A stretch of DNA of 64,000 nucleotides from Metabacillus endolithicus (GTDB taxonomy: Bacteria; Bacillota; Bacilli; Bacillales; Bacillaceae). Location of the stretch: the NCBI RefSeq assembly GCF_023078335.1, contig NZ_CP095550.1, forward strand, positions 4,632,001 through 4,696,000, read 5' to 3'. Positions within the stretch are counted from its first letter, which is position 1. Each line of letters opens with the position of its first letter. The position numbers and the translations under genes are program-made. The notes under the pieces were generated by a model that had not been told where the DNA came from, made no database searches, and worked only from the letters and a program-made list of their open reading frames with translations. This document shows, piece by piece, positions 1 through 9,390 of the stretch.

Positions 1-828
1 AAGCGAGAAGACAGGTTACTGAAAAGATAAAACTTATTGACATTGTTTTTGAACTTGTAGATGCGAGAATTCCTATGTCTTCTAGAAATCCGATGATAGA
101 TGAAATTGTTTCATCCAAACCAAGAATAGTACTTTTGAACAAAGCTGACAAAGCTGATGATTCAATTACTAAGCAATGGATTGAATATTTTAAAGAACAA
201 GATATACCCGCCATTGCTATAGACGCTCAATCTGGAACAGGATTAAAACAAATCACGGCATTGTCAAAAGTTCTTCTAAAAGAGAAATTTGATAAAATGG
301 CTGCGAAGGGAATTAAACCTCGTGCCATACGTGCATTGATTATTGGTATCCCGAATGTTGGGAAATCCACTCTTATTAATAGACTCGCTAAAAGAAATAT
401 TACAAAAACAGGAGATCGTCCGGGGGTAACGACAGCACAACAATGGGTAAAGGTTGGAAATGAGCTAGAGCTTTTAGACACACCTGGTATCCTTTGGCCG
501 AAGTTTGAAGATCAATTAGTCGGTCAAAAACTTGCAACAACAGGAGCAATCAAGGATACTATTTTAAATCTGCAAGAAGTCACTGTTTTTGCATTAAACT
601 TTTTGAAAGAACATTATCCTAAAAGGTTGTTAGAGCGTTATAATCTTAATGAAATTCCTGAAGAAATAGTCCCGCTATTTGATGAGATCGGGAAAAAACG
701 GGTACTGTATGGTATCCGGGGGTTATATTGATTACGATAAAACATCTGAATTAATTTTAAGGGAAATAAGAACAGATAAGTTAGGGAAATTATCTTTTGA
801 AACTCCTGCTGATTTCCAAGATAAATAA
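1..828 (+). CDS. rbgA: Ribosome biogenesis GTPase RbgA (5' truncated, frameshifted)
   Basis: Circularly permuted GTPase that acts late in 50S subunit maturation. The window opens inside the gene; the readable frame runs from base 3 and begins at about codon 11 of the family. The permuted motif order is visible: G4 (LNKADKAD) comes before G1 (GIPNVGKST) and G3 (DTPG). The frame breaks near 701-715, just after GKKR, and reaches a false stop at 731. The other frame continues with [19 protein letters not shown] to a stop at 826-828, which is the expected RbgA C-terminus. The shift equals one extra base and is probably a sequence error. A hairpin at 843-867 follows, and rnhB lies downstream as in B. 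subtilis. Confidence 0.95.
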
Positions 829-842
829 AACATTTTTAATCT

Positions 843-870
843 GACCCGCATTTAATTATGACGGGTCTTT
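843..870 (+). terminator. Weak intrinsic terminator after rbgA
   Basis: A 6-bp GC-rich stem (GACCCG at 843-848 with CGGGTC at 862-867) closes a 13-nt loop and is followed by a short T run. It sits 14 nt after the frame-corrected rbgA stop. The stem is short, so readthrough into rnhB is likely. Confidence 0.6.
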
Positions 871-961
871 ATTAATTTGAATTACGGTCGATATAATGAT
901 AAAGAATAATTTTAGATATTTACATATATAAGACAAAACATGTGCATGAGGAGAACTAAAA

Positions 962-1735
962 ATGCCATTAACAACAAAAGAAGTACAAAAAAAATTAGTG
1001 GAAATTACGGATATGCAAGATCCGTTTCTTAAAGAGTGTCAAGCTGATACAAGAAAAGGAGTACAGCAACTCGTTGAAAGATGGTTTAAAAACTACGAAC
1101 ACGAGAAATTGTTACAGAAGCAATATTATGAAATGCTTAGTTACGAAAGAGCAGCAAAACAGGAGGGTTTTGAGTTTATTGCTGGAATCGATGAAGTTGG
1201 CAGAGGACCTCTAGCAGGACCTGTAGTTGCTGCAGCTGTCATTTTAAAAGAAGATTGCTATATCCCCGGCTTAACGGACTCTAAAAAACTTTCTGAATCT
1301 ATGAGAAATCACTACTATGATTTAATAAAGGAAAATGCGGAAGCGATAGGTATTGGCGTTATCTCACCAGATATAATTGATAAAGTTAATATATACGAAG
1401 CTACAAAATTAGCGATGAAAAAAGCAATTGATGAATTAGCTATTCAGCCAACTTATTTACTACTTGATGCGATGAAGTTAGATCTGCCAATTCAGCAGGA
1501 GTCTATTATTAAAGGAGATTCAAAAAGTGTCTCTATTGCTGCAAGTTCTGTAATTGCTAAGGTAACACGAGATAAAATGATGGTCGATCTTTCGAGTAAA
1601 TATCCACAGTATGGATTTGAGCAACATATGGGATACGGGACAAAATTCCATCTAGATGCGCTAAAAGAGTTTGGGGTAACAGAACACCACCGTAGGAGTT
1701 TTGCGCCTGTAAAGGAGTTGTGCAACGTCCTATAA
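962..1735 (+). CDS. rnhB: Ribonuclease HII
   Basis: Endonuclease that cuts the RNA strand of RNA-DNA hybrids and removes misincorporated ribonucleotides. The 257-residue product has the usual Bacillus N-terminal extension of about 70 residues before the catalytic core. The core opens with GIDEVGRGPLAGP, which carries the first acidic metal ligands, followed by LTDSKKLS and the SVSIAASSVIAKVTRD block. The start is set by a GAGGAG Shine-Dalgarno just upstream. It lies between rbgA and ylqG, the conserved Bacillaceae order. Confidence 0.97.
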   Translation: MPLTTKEVQKKLVEITDMQDPFLKECQADTRKGVQQLVERWFKNYEHEKLLQKQYYEMLSYERAAKQEGFEFIAGIDEVGRGPLAGPVVAAAVILKEDCYIPGLTDSKKLSESMRNHYYDLIKENAEAIGIGVISPDIIDKVNIYEATKLAMKKAIDELAIQPTYLLLDAMKLDLPIQQESIIKGDSKSVSIAASSVIAKVTRDKMMVDLSSKYPQYGFEQHMGYGTKFHLDALKEFGVTEHHRRSFAPVKELCNVL

Positions 1736-1794
1736 GACTATTAAAGTAGGATGTGGTAAAAAAAGAGGCATTTTTAGAAGGGAGGAAAAGGCTA

Positions 1795-3330
1795 ATGGTT
1801 TATCCACTTGCAATAAAAAATCTTATTCAGACTACTGTTGAACAAATGACCATGCCCCAAAACCAATTAACATTAAAAGAAAATCAAGTCGTAGTTGGAC
1901 ATGTTCTGAAGCTCTTTCCTGACCAAAAAGCTCTTATTCAAGTTGGGCAATCTAAGCTTGTTGCACAGCTTGAGGCACCAATCAATGCCTTACAAAATTA
2001 CTGGTTCCGTGTTAAAGGATCTAATCAACAAGGTATTGAGCTGAAGATTATTAAATCAGTGGAAACTGATAAACTATCAAAACATGACGCGTCTGCTAAG
2101 GACTTTCTTTCATTATTTCAGCAGAAACCAACAAAGGATAATATACTACTTTCAAATGCTTTGTTAAAGGAAAATATACCAGTTACAAAGGAGCAGCTGG
2201 TATCAGCAACTGAGATAGTAAAAAACACACCGAAAAGTTTGATTCCCCAAACAATTGATGCTATTAAATTTGCCCTCAAACAACACTATCAACTTTCGGA
2301 AAATGTTGTAAGTTCTCTAGTTCAAGCTAATTCTAAAATCCCTTTAGCTAAGCAAATGGATACACTTTTTCAGTCACTTCAACAAGTGGACCAGCCTAAA
2401 GACCAAGTCAACCAATTGCGTTCCATTTTGGCCAATGTTATACAAAAACCGGTTGAACAGACGGTGGAGAGACTCTTTCAACCGGAGTTTATCAAAACTC
2501 TTTCAAATGATGAACAAAAGGTCCTAAAGGGAATAAATCAAAACGATGCTCTTCAAATGAGCAGATTAAAACAAGTAGTAAAAGAAGTGTTTCAACATAC
2601 TAGTACTCCTTTACAGTCTATTCAACCACAGGATCGTGCTGAAATAACTCAGTTCAGCCAAAATGAAATAGATATTATTCAAAAAATAGTTAACAAGATC
2701 CCTGTATTTTCATCAAAAGAAGATGTTCTTTCTCTTTTCTTTCATCATAGAAATGAACAATTTGAATGGCAAAAGCTTAATATGAATTTGGAATCTGGAA
2801 ACGCGAGAGAATTCCAAATACTTAAAGAAACATTACTAGCTGCTAGCAAGGAGCTAGAAGGGTCTGTTATAAAGGAACAAGTGGATCAGCTTACAAACCG
2901 TTTAAACGGACAAACTCTGCTTCAGCAAGACACTGGGCCGACGACGCAATTTATTACACAAGTCCCGCTTTTTGCTCTAAATCAAACAGATTTAACTATT
3001 CAATGGAATGGGAAAAAACGTTCAGATGGAACAATCGATCCATCTTTTTGCCGAATTCTTTTTTACCTACAGCTTCCTAACCTGTCTGAAACAATGATTG
3101 ATGTGCAAATTCAAAACAGAGTGATGACGATAACGCTTATTAATAATAATGAGCATTTAAAAGAACTTGTTTCATCTAGTAGTGAAGAGCTGAAAAAGGG
3201 CCTTCAGACTATGAATTATAAGGTGACTTCGGTTCAAGTAAAGCCATTTGAAGTAGAAAAGAAAATTAGTTCAAATTCAAATTTTTCTGGTGTTAATACT
3301 TCTTATACAGGAGTTGACTTTAAAATATGA
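1795..3330 (+). CDS. ylqG: YlqG, protein with FliK-like C-terminal domain
   Basis: Uncharacterised Bacillaceae protein of 511 residues. The last ~110 residues (VPLFALNQTDLTIQW onward, through LQLPNLSETMIDVQI and the segment ending VTSVQVKPF) look like the flagellar hook-length-control C-terminal fold. The long N-terminal part is glutamine- and lysine-rich and has no motif I recognise. The ATG at 1795 is preferred to the upstream in-frame GTG at 1753 because AGGGAGG at about 1779-1785 precedes it. The stop overlaps the start of ylqH by 4 nt, so the two are probably co-translated. The FliK-like assignment comes from pattern recognition, not a search. Confidence 0.8.
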   Translation: MVYPLAIKNLIQTTVEQMTMPQNQLTLKENQVVVGHVLKLFPDQKALIQVGQSKLVAQLEAPINALQNYWFRVKGSNQQGIELKIIKSVETDKLSKHDASAKDFLSLFQQKPTKDNILLSNALLKENIPVTKEQLVSATEIVKNTPKSLIPQTIDAIKFALKQHYQLSENVVSSLVQANSKIPLAKQMDTLFQSLQQVDQPKDQVNQLRSILANVIQKPVEQTVERLFQPEFIKTLSNDEQKVLKGINQNDALQMSRLKQVVKEVFQHTSTPLQSIQPQDRAEITQFSQNEIDIIQKIVNKIPVFSSKEDVLSLFFHHRNEQFEWQKLNMNLESGNAREFQILKETLLAASKELEGSVIKEQVDQLTNRLNGQTLLQQDTGPTTQFITQVPLFALNQTDLTIQWNGKKRSDGTIDPSFCRILFYLQLPNLSETMIDVQIQNRVMTITLINNNEHLKELVSSSSEELKKGLQTMNYKVTSVQVKPFEVEKKISSNSNFSGVNTSYTGVDFKI

Positions 3331-3603
3331 TAAAAAAGGAAGAACCAACAAAAGCAATTGCCTTAAAATATGATCAAAATAAAGAAAATGCACCTAAAGT
3401 CATTGCGAAAGGAAAAGGTCTGATTGCAAAAGAAATTCTTGAAACAGCAAAAGAACATCATGTACACGTACATGAGGACCCGGCACTTGTGGAACTCTCT
3501 AACAAAATTGGAAATTCATCAACAAATACCTGAAGAGCTTTATGAAGCTGTTGCAGAAATATTCGCTTTTGTTTATACGTTAGATAAAGAGCTATCAACA
3601 TAA
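3327..3603 (+). CDS. ylqH: YlqH, stand-alone FlhB C-terminal-domain homologue (frameshifted)
   Basis: Small protein matching the cytoplasmic tail of FlhB immediately after its NPTH autocleavage site. KAIALKYDQNKENAPKVIAK parallels YAIALKYDETKMDAPFVVAM of flhB in this same window, and IPEELYEAVAEIFAFVY parallels IPDEFFQAVAEIIAYVY. It has no membrane segments. The frame breaks at about 3515-3520: one surplus A in AACAAAATTGG turns the expected KLEIHQQIPEEL into a false stop at 3533. The corrected frame ends at 3603, giving about 91 residues. The likely role is a partner of YlqG or of the export apparatus, by analogy with FlhX proteins; this is inference. Confidence 0.88.
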
Positions 3604-3861
3604 GAGATAGAATAATATAGTGACTACCCTTAAGAGTTTAGGCTGTTTATGTTTAATATATAGACTACCTACATTTCTTAGGGTTTTTAATGTTCAAAAT
3701 GTATTTATTTTACTTTTAATTTTTAAAAATTTTATTGTAAAAAAATAAAAATTGACTTGAATTTTACTATTTTATGTGTAATTGTAGACAAGGTTCGAAC
3801 TATTATATAAAATGAAAGCGCAGTCTAATTTTATATTGCAAATTGGTTAGGAGGATGGCTA
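3604..3861 (+). other. Intergenic region upstream of sucCD
   Basis: 258 bases of very AT-rich DNA between ylqH and sucC. ACCCT at about 3626 and AGGGTTTTT at about 3678 could form a long-loop terminator-like structure for ylqH, but the pairing is imperfect. A promoter candidate lies near 3752-3782. No ORF on either strand here looks real. Confidence 0.5.
3752..3782 (+). promoter_or_regulatory. Candidate sigma-A promoter for sucCD
   Basis: TTGACT at 3752-3757 (5 of 6 to the -35 consensus) is followed by TGTAAT at 3777-3782 (5 of 6 to the -10). The spacing of 19 nt is long, so this is a weak call. It lies about 80 nt before the sucC start. Confidence 0.3.
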
Positions 3862-5022
3862 ATGAATATCCATGAGTACCAAGGGAAAGAACTCCTTCGC
3901 AAATACGGAGTATCTGTACCAAACGGACGAGTGGCTTTTTCTGTAGATGAAGCGGTAGAAGCTGCAAAAGAGCTTGGAACAGACGTAGTAGTGGTAAAAG
4001 CACAAATCCATGCAGGTGGACGCGGTAAAGCAGGCGGGGTAAAAGTTGCAAAAAACCTTGACGAAGCACGTACATATGCAGAAGAAATTCTTGGGAAAAC
4101 ACTTGTAACTCACCAAACAGGTCCAGAAGGTAAGGAAGTTAAACGTCTTCTAATTGAAGAAGGTTGTGACATTAAAAAAGAATACTACGTTGGTTTAGTA
4201 CTAGATCGTGCTACATCTCGAGTAGTTTTAATGGCTTCTGAAGAAGGTGGAACTGAAATTGAAGAAGTAGCGGAAAAAACGCCAGAAAAAATCTTCAAAG
4301 AAGTGATTGATCCTGCGGTTGGACTTCAAGGCTATCAAGCTAGAAGAATTGCATTCAACATTAATATTCCTAAAGAGTTAGTTGGTAAAGCAGTTAAATT
4401 TATGATGGGATTATATCAAGCATTTGTTGAAAAGGATTGCTCAATTGCAGAAATCAATCCATTAGTTATCACTGGTGATGGCAACGTAATGGCTCTTGAC
4501 GCAAAATTAAACTTTGATTCAAATGCATTATATCGCCATAAAGATATTGTAGAATATCGTGATTTAGAAGAAGAAGATCCAAAAGAAATCGAAGCATCTA
4601 AATATGATTTAAGTTATATCTCATTAGACGGTAACATCGGCTGTATGGTAAATGGCGCTGGTCTTGCAATGTCAACAATGGATATTATTAAGTATTATGG
4701 CGGCGAACCTGCAAACTTCCTTGATGTTGGGGGCGGTGCAACTGCAGAAAAAGTTACAGAAGCATTCAAAATTATTCTTTCTGATAAAAATGTTAAAGGA
4801 ATTTTCGTTAATATCTTCGGTGGAATCATGAAATGTGATGTTATCGCAGAGGGTGTAGTTGAAGCTACGAAACAAGTTGGCTTAGAGATTCCTTTAGTTG
4901 TACGTCTTGAAGGTACAAATGTTGATTTAGGTAAGAAAATTTTAAATGAATCTGGATTAAATATTACTTCTGCAGAGTCTATGGCTGACGGCGCACAAAA
5001 AATAGTTTCATTAGTGAAGTAA
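3862..5022 (+). CDS. sucC: Succinyl-CoA synthetase beta subunit
   Basis: ADP-forming succinate-CoA ligase beta chain, a TCA-cycle enzyme that makes ATP by substrate-level phosphorylation. The 386-residue length is normal. The N-terminal ATP-grasp region begins [16 protein letters not shown] and contains [18 protein letters not shown]. The C-terminal half has FLDVGGGAT and [14 protein letters not shown] of the CoA-ligase domain. A TTAGGAGGATGG Shine-Dalgarno precedes the ATG. sucD follows after 18 nt and supplies the other half of the heterodimer. Confidence 0.98.
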   Translation: MNIHEYQGKELLRKYGVSVPNGRVAFSVDEAVEAAKELGTDVVVVKAQIHAGGRGKAGGVKVAKNLDEARTYAEEILGKTLVTHQTGPEGKEVKRLLIEEGCDIKKEYYVGLVLDRATSRVVLMASEEGGTEIEEVAEKTPEKIFKEVIDPAVGLQGYQARRIAFNINIPKELVGKAVKFMMGLYQAFVEKDCSIAEINPLVITGDGNVMALDAKLNFDSNALYRHKDIVEYRDLEEEDPKEIEASKYDLSYISLDGNIGCMVNGAGLAMSTMDIIKYYGGEPANFLDVGGGATAEKVTEAFKIILSDKNVKGIFVNIFGGIMKCDVIAEGVVEATKQVGLEIPLVVRLEGTNVDLGKKILNESGLNITSAESMADGAQKIVSLVK

Positions 5023-5040
5023 GAAAGGCAGGGGACAAAC

Positions 5041-5943
5041 ATGAGTGTATTTATTAATAAAGATACGAAAGTAATCGTACAAGGTATCACTGGTTCTACA
5101 GCGTTATTTCATACAAAACAAATGCTTGAGTATGGCACAAATATCGTTGGTGGAGTTACACCTGGTAAAGGTGGAACAGAAGTAGAAGGTGTACCTGTTT
5201 TCAATACAGTTCAAGAAGCAGTTCAAGCGACTGGTGCAAACGCGTCTGTTATTTATGTACCTGCTCCTTTCGCAGCTGATGCAATTATGGAAGGTGTAGA
5301 CGCAGAATTAGATTTAGTTATTTGTATTACAGAGCATATTCCAGTTATGGATATGGTGAATGTTAAACGCTACATGGAAGGTAAGAAAACTCGCCTTGTA
5401 GGACCTAACTGCCCTGGTGTGATTACACCTGAGGAATGTAAAATTGGAATTATGCCTGGCTATATTCATAAGAAGGGTCATGTTGGTGTCGTTTCACGTT
5501 CTGGTACTCTTACTTATGAAGCAGTTCATCAATTATCACAAGCTGGTATTGGTCAATCTACTGCTGTAGGTATCGGAGGGGATCCTGTTAACGGGACGAA
5601 CTTTATCGATGTTCTCAAAGCTTTTAACGAAGATGAAGACACATATGCAGTTATCATGATTGGTGAGATCGGTGGTACAGCTGAAGAAGAAGCTGCTGAA
5701 TGGGTTAAAGCAAATATGACAAAACCTGTTGTAGGCTTCATCGGTGGTCAAACAGCACCTCCTGGAAAACGTATGGGTCATGCTGGTGCGATTATTTCTG
5801 GTGGTAAAGGTACTGCTGAAGAAAAAATTAAAACAATGAATGCTTGTGGAATTAAAGTGGCTGACACTCCATCTGTTATGGGTGAAACACTTATTTCTGT
5901 TCTTGAAGAACAAGGTTTATTAGAAAAATGTAAAACACACTAA
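5041..5943 (+). CDS. sucD: Succinyl-CoA synthetase alpha subunit
   Basis: Alpha chain of succinate-CoA ligase, carrying the CoA-binding Rossmann domain and the phosphohistidine. [15 protein letters not shown] is the N-terminal nucleotide-fold signature. The histidine in [14 protein letters not shown] (about residue 247) is the residue phosphorylated during catalysis. The length of 300 residues is normal. It forms a two-gene operon with sucC that closes with a hairpin at 5956-5982. Confidence 0.98.
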   Translation: MSVFINKDTKVIVQGITGSTALFHTKQMLEYGTNIVGGVTPGKGGTEVEGVPVFNTVQEAVQATGANASVIYVPAPFAADAIMEGVDAELDLVICITEHIPVMDMVNVKRYMEGKKTRLVGPNCPGVITPEECKIGIMPGYIHKKGHVGVVSRSGTLTYEAVHQLSQAGIGQSTAVGIGGDPVNGTNFIDVLKAFNEDEDTYAVIMIGEIGGTAEEEAAEWVKANMTKPVVGFIGGQTAPPGKRMGHAGAIISGGKGTAEEKIKTMNACGIKVADTPSVMGETLISVLEEQGLLEKCKTH

Positions 5944-5955
5944 ATCATTCAATGG

Positions 5956-5982
5956 TAGGAACAGGTTTTTAACCTGTTCCTA
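5956..5982 (+). terminator. Hairpin after sucD
   Basis: A perfect 12-bp stem (TAGGAACAGGTT with AACCTGTTCCTA) closes a TTT loop. The sequence after it (TTAATCG) is only slightly T-rich, so it may stabilise the sucCD mRNA 3' end as much as terminate. Confidence 0.65.
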
Positions 5983-6011
5983 TTAATCGTAGAAAAAAAC
6001 AGGAGGATTTT

Positions 6012-6899
6012 ATGGACGATGTAACAAAAAAGTTATTTTTGTTAGCTCATTGTAAGGAACTTAATAGCCAAATTATTTATAAATTACTAACTATAGATCC
6101 ATCGTTGCAGATTTTTTTTCAACTAAAAGATGGTGAATGGTTAAATTATTTTAATGTGAAGAAACATAAAATAGATAACATAAAAACTGAGTATTATTCT
6201 TACTCAGCTGATCTCCTCATTAAAAAATATAATCAGCAAAACATTTCTTTTCTTCCCCTTTTTGATCCTAATTATCCTTATTTGTTAAAGCAAATCGCTG
6301 ATCCGCCTCCATTTTTATTTTATAAAGGTAATATTACCCTTGCTTCTCGTAAAAAGCTTATTAGTGTAGTAGGTACAAGGTATCCGTCTGAATATGGTGT
6401 TAAAGCACTTGAGCATGTGTTAAAGCCTCTTATCCAAGAAAAATGGGTTATTGTAAGTGGTTTAGCTAAAGGAATCGATACTTTAGCACATGAAGCAGCA
6501 CTAAACCATGGGGGTGAAACAATTGCAGTAATTGGTGGAGGATTAGAGCATATATATCCTAGGCAGAATCAAACGTTGGCAAACAAGCTAATGACTTCAC
6601 ATCTAATTCTTTCAGAACATTCTCCTTCAACATCACCTCAAAAATGGCATTTTCCTAAAAGAAATCGAATTATTAGTGGAATTTCTTTGGGGACACTTAT
6701 TATCCAAGCTAAGCAAAGAAGTGGTTCACTAATAACTGCACATCAAGCATTGGAGCAAAACCGAGAAGTGTTTGCCATACCGGGATCTATTTTTGATGAG
6801 TGTAGCATTGGTGGAAATGAACTAATACAAAACGGGGCAAAATTAGTACAACATGCATCACATATATTTGAAGAATTTCCTCAAGAAGTTGAAATGTAA
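6012..6899 (+). CDS. dprA: DNA processing protein DprA (Smf)
   Basis: Loads RecA onto incoming single-stranded DNA during natural transformation. The 295-residue product has a short N-terminal helical part and the DprA Rossmann core: VVGTRYPSEYG, VSGLAKGIDTLAHEAAL, TIAVIGGGLEHIYPRQN and the block SGSLITAHQALEQNREVFAI. CAGGAGG precedes the ATG. Its position between sucD and topA is the usual Bacillus one. An intact gene suggests the lineage retains the potential for transformation. Confidence 0.96.
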   Translation: MDDVTKKLFLLAHCKELNSQIIYKLLTIDPSLQIFFQLKDGEWLNYFNVKKHKIDNIKTEYYSYSADLLIKKYNQQNISFLPLFDPNYPYLLKQIADPPPFLFYKGNITLASRKKLISVVGTRYPSEYGVKALEHVLKPLIQEKWVIVSGLAKGIDTLAHEAALNHGGETIAVIGGGLEHIYPRQNQTLANKLMTSHLILSEHSPSTSPQKWHFPKRNRIISGISLGTLIIQAKQRSGSLITAHQALEQNREVFAIPGSIFDECSIGGNELIQNGAKLVQHASHIFEEFPQEVEM

Positions 6900-7199
6900 A
6901 TTCAGGTGTTTTTTTGACAATTTAGTAAAAATATTCATGTTATTTCAGCTTGAATTAGGATATGATTAGTGTAATTTCTTTTTATTATGTTTGACAAATG
7001 ATATAGGAATATTTAATAATAGTGGAGATTTAAGTATAGATTTTGAAGAAACACAGTGATAATGGGAGTTTAATCAAATCTACTTAGTTATTAACTACTT
7101 GGAGGAAACCCCTTCATTGTATAAATAGACATTTAATTAATGAAGTAAAAATTTTACGAAATATAAAAGAGAGAATACCTCTTAAGGAGGATACCAGGC
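6900..7199 (+). other. Intergenic region upstream of topA
   Basis: 300 bases without a gene. It holds a good sigma-A promoter candidate (6991-7020), a second TTGACA at 6914-6919 without a good -10, an orphan Shine-Dalgarno-like GGAGG at 7101-7105, and a loose 7-bp inverted repeat (CTTCATT/AATGAAG, about 7113-7147). The real topA Shine-Dalgarno, AAGGAGG, is just before base 7200. Confidence 0.6.
6991..7020 (+). promoter_or_regulatory. Sigma-A promoter candidate for topA
   Basis: TTGACA at 6991-6996 is a perfect -35, and AATAAT at 7015-7020 matches 5 of 6 of the -10 with 18-nt spacing. It would give a leader of about 170 nt before the topA ATG. Confidence 0.55.
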
Positions 7200-9276
7200 A
7201 TGTCGGACTATTTAGTCATTGTGGAATCACCTGCAAAGGCGAAAACAATCGAACGTTATTTAGGGAAAAAATATAAGGTAAAGGCATCGATGGGTCATGT
7301 GCGTGATCTACCAAAAAGTCAAATTGGTGTTGATGTTGAACATAATTTTGAACCAAAATACATTACTATAAGAGGAAAAGGTTCAGTACTTAAAGAATTA
7401 AAAACAGCTGCTAAAAAAGCAAAAAAAGTATACTTAGCGGCTGACCCGGATCGCGAAGGGGAAGCGATTGCATGGCATTTAGCACATAGTCTTGACGTTG
7501 ATGTAAACTCTGATTGCCGTGTAGTATTTAATGAAATTACAAAAGATGCTATAAAAGAATCTTTCAAGCATCCACGCTCAATCAATATGGATTTAGTTGA
7601 TGCCCAACAAGCGAGACGTGTATTAGACCGATTGGTTGGTTATAAAATAAAGCCCGATTCTTTGGAAAAAAGTAAAAAAAGGGTTAAGTGCAGGGAGAGT
7701 TCAATCTGTAGCTGTACGTTTAATTATTGATCGGGAAAATGAAATTAAAGAATTTGTACCAGAAGAATATTGGTCAATTGAAGGTCAATTTTTAAAAGGT
7801 CAAAAAGAATTTGATGCTTCTTTCTATGGAATAAATGGAGAAAAGCAAGATCTTAAGAATGAATCAGAAGTAAAGGCTGTTTTGAGTAACATTAAAGAAA
7901 ATAAATTTAAAGTGGAAAAGGTGACGAAAAAGGAAAGAAAAAGAAATCCAGCCGTACCTTTTACAACTTCCACTCTTCAACAAGAGGCAGCGCGTAAGCT
8001 GAATTTTAGAGCAAAGAAAACGATGATGATTGCTCAGCAATTATACGAAGGTATCGATTTAGGTAAAGAAGGCACTGTTGGATTAATTACCTATATGAGA
8101 ACGGATTCTACCAGAATATCAGAAACGGCCCAGACTGAAGCAACTGGTTACATTACTGAAAAATATGGTGAAGAGTTTATTGGCACACAAGCAAAAACAG
8201 CGAAGAAAAACAGTAATGCTCAAGATGCCCATGAAGCAATTCGTCCAACATCAGCCTTACGTGATCCAGCATCAATAAAAGAATTTCTGAGCAGAGATCA
8301 GTTAAGATTATATAAACTGATTTGGGAAAGATTTGTTTCTAGTCAAATGGCACCAGCTGTATTAGACACAATGAGTGTTGACCTTGTAAATAACGGTGTC
8401 ATGTTTAGAGCTACAGGTTCTAAAGTTAAGTTTCCTGGATTTATGAAAGTATATGTTGAAGGAAACGACGATCAAATTGAGGAAAAAGATAGATTACTCC
8501 CGGATTTAAAAGAAGGCGATGAAGTCTATTCAAAGGATATCGAACCAGCGCAGCATTTTACACAGCCGCCACCACGGTACACGGAGGCTCGTCTTGTAAA
8601 AACGTTGGAGGAACTAGGAATAGGTCGACCATCGACTTATGCACCTACACTAGATACGATACAAAAGCGCGGATATGTTTCACTCGATAATAAACGTTTT
8701 ATCCCTACTGAGTTGGGTGAAATCGTTTTAGAACTGATCAGAGAGTTCTTCCCAGAAATAATCAATGTTGAATTTACAGCAAATATGGAAAATAGCCTTG
8801 ATGAAGTTGAGGATGGCCATATTCAGTGGATTCAAATTATTGACAATTTTTATAAGGATTTTTCTCCAAGACTTGAAAAAGCAGAAAATGAGATGGAGAA
8901 AATTGAAATTAAAGATGAACCAGCTGGTGTTGATTGTGAAGAATGTGGTCATCATATGGTTTATAAAATGGGTAGATATGGAAAATTTATGGCTTGCTCA
9001 AATTTCCCGGATTGCAGAAATACGAAGCCAATTGTAAAAGATATTGGGGTAAAATGTCCAAGTTGTGATGAAGGAACAATTGTTGAACGAAAGTCAAAAA
9101 AACGCCGCATTTTTTATGGCTGTGATCAATATCCTGAATGTGAGTTTTTATCCTGGGACAAACCAATAGCAAGAAGTTGTCCAAAATGTAATCATATGTT
9201 GGTTGAGAAAAAGCTTAAAAAAGGTGTTCAAGTTCAATGTATGGAATGCGATTATAAAGAGGAACAACAAAAGTAG
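7200..9276 (+). CDS. topA: DNA topoisomerase I (frameshifted)
   Basis: Type IA topoisomerase that relaxes negative supercoils. Visible parts are the Toprim domain ([16 protein letters not shown], then [12 protein letters not shown] at about residue 81), the catalytic tyrosine in [11 protein letters not shown] at about residue 298, and three C-terminal Cys4 zinc ribbons ([22 protein letters not shown] starts). The frame breaks near 7650: one surplus A in ATAAAGCCC diverts the expected [20 protein letters not shown] to a stop at 7730. Removing it gives 691 residues, the same length as B. subtilis TopA. A sequence error is likely because the gene is normally essential. Confidence 0.96.
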
Positions 9277-9304
9277 GTGAGCAACTTTATGCTCACCTTT
9301 TTTA
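9275..9304 (+). terminator. Intrinsic terminator after topA
   Basis: An 8-bp stem, AGGTGAGC (9275-9282) with GCTCACCT (9291-9298), closes an 8-nt loop and runs into a T tract. It begins inside the topA stop codon. Confidence 0.88.
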
Positions 9305-9390
9305 ACTTATATTTTTTAGGACAACATAAGTAATAAGAATAAATGCCATTCTACATAAGGTCTTTTTAATTAATGGAGGGTCATGTCACG

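Noticed and set aside
887..894. GTCGATAT resembling a sigma-D -10 upstream of rnhB
   Set aside because: No TAAA-type -35 at 14-16 nt upstream; a single half-match in AT-rich DNA is expected by chance.
3803..4116. Antisense ORFs opposite sucC and at many other places on the - strand
   Set aside because: They mirror real + strand genes, have no ribosome sites, and their composition is that of reversed codons of conserved proteins.
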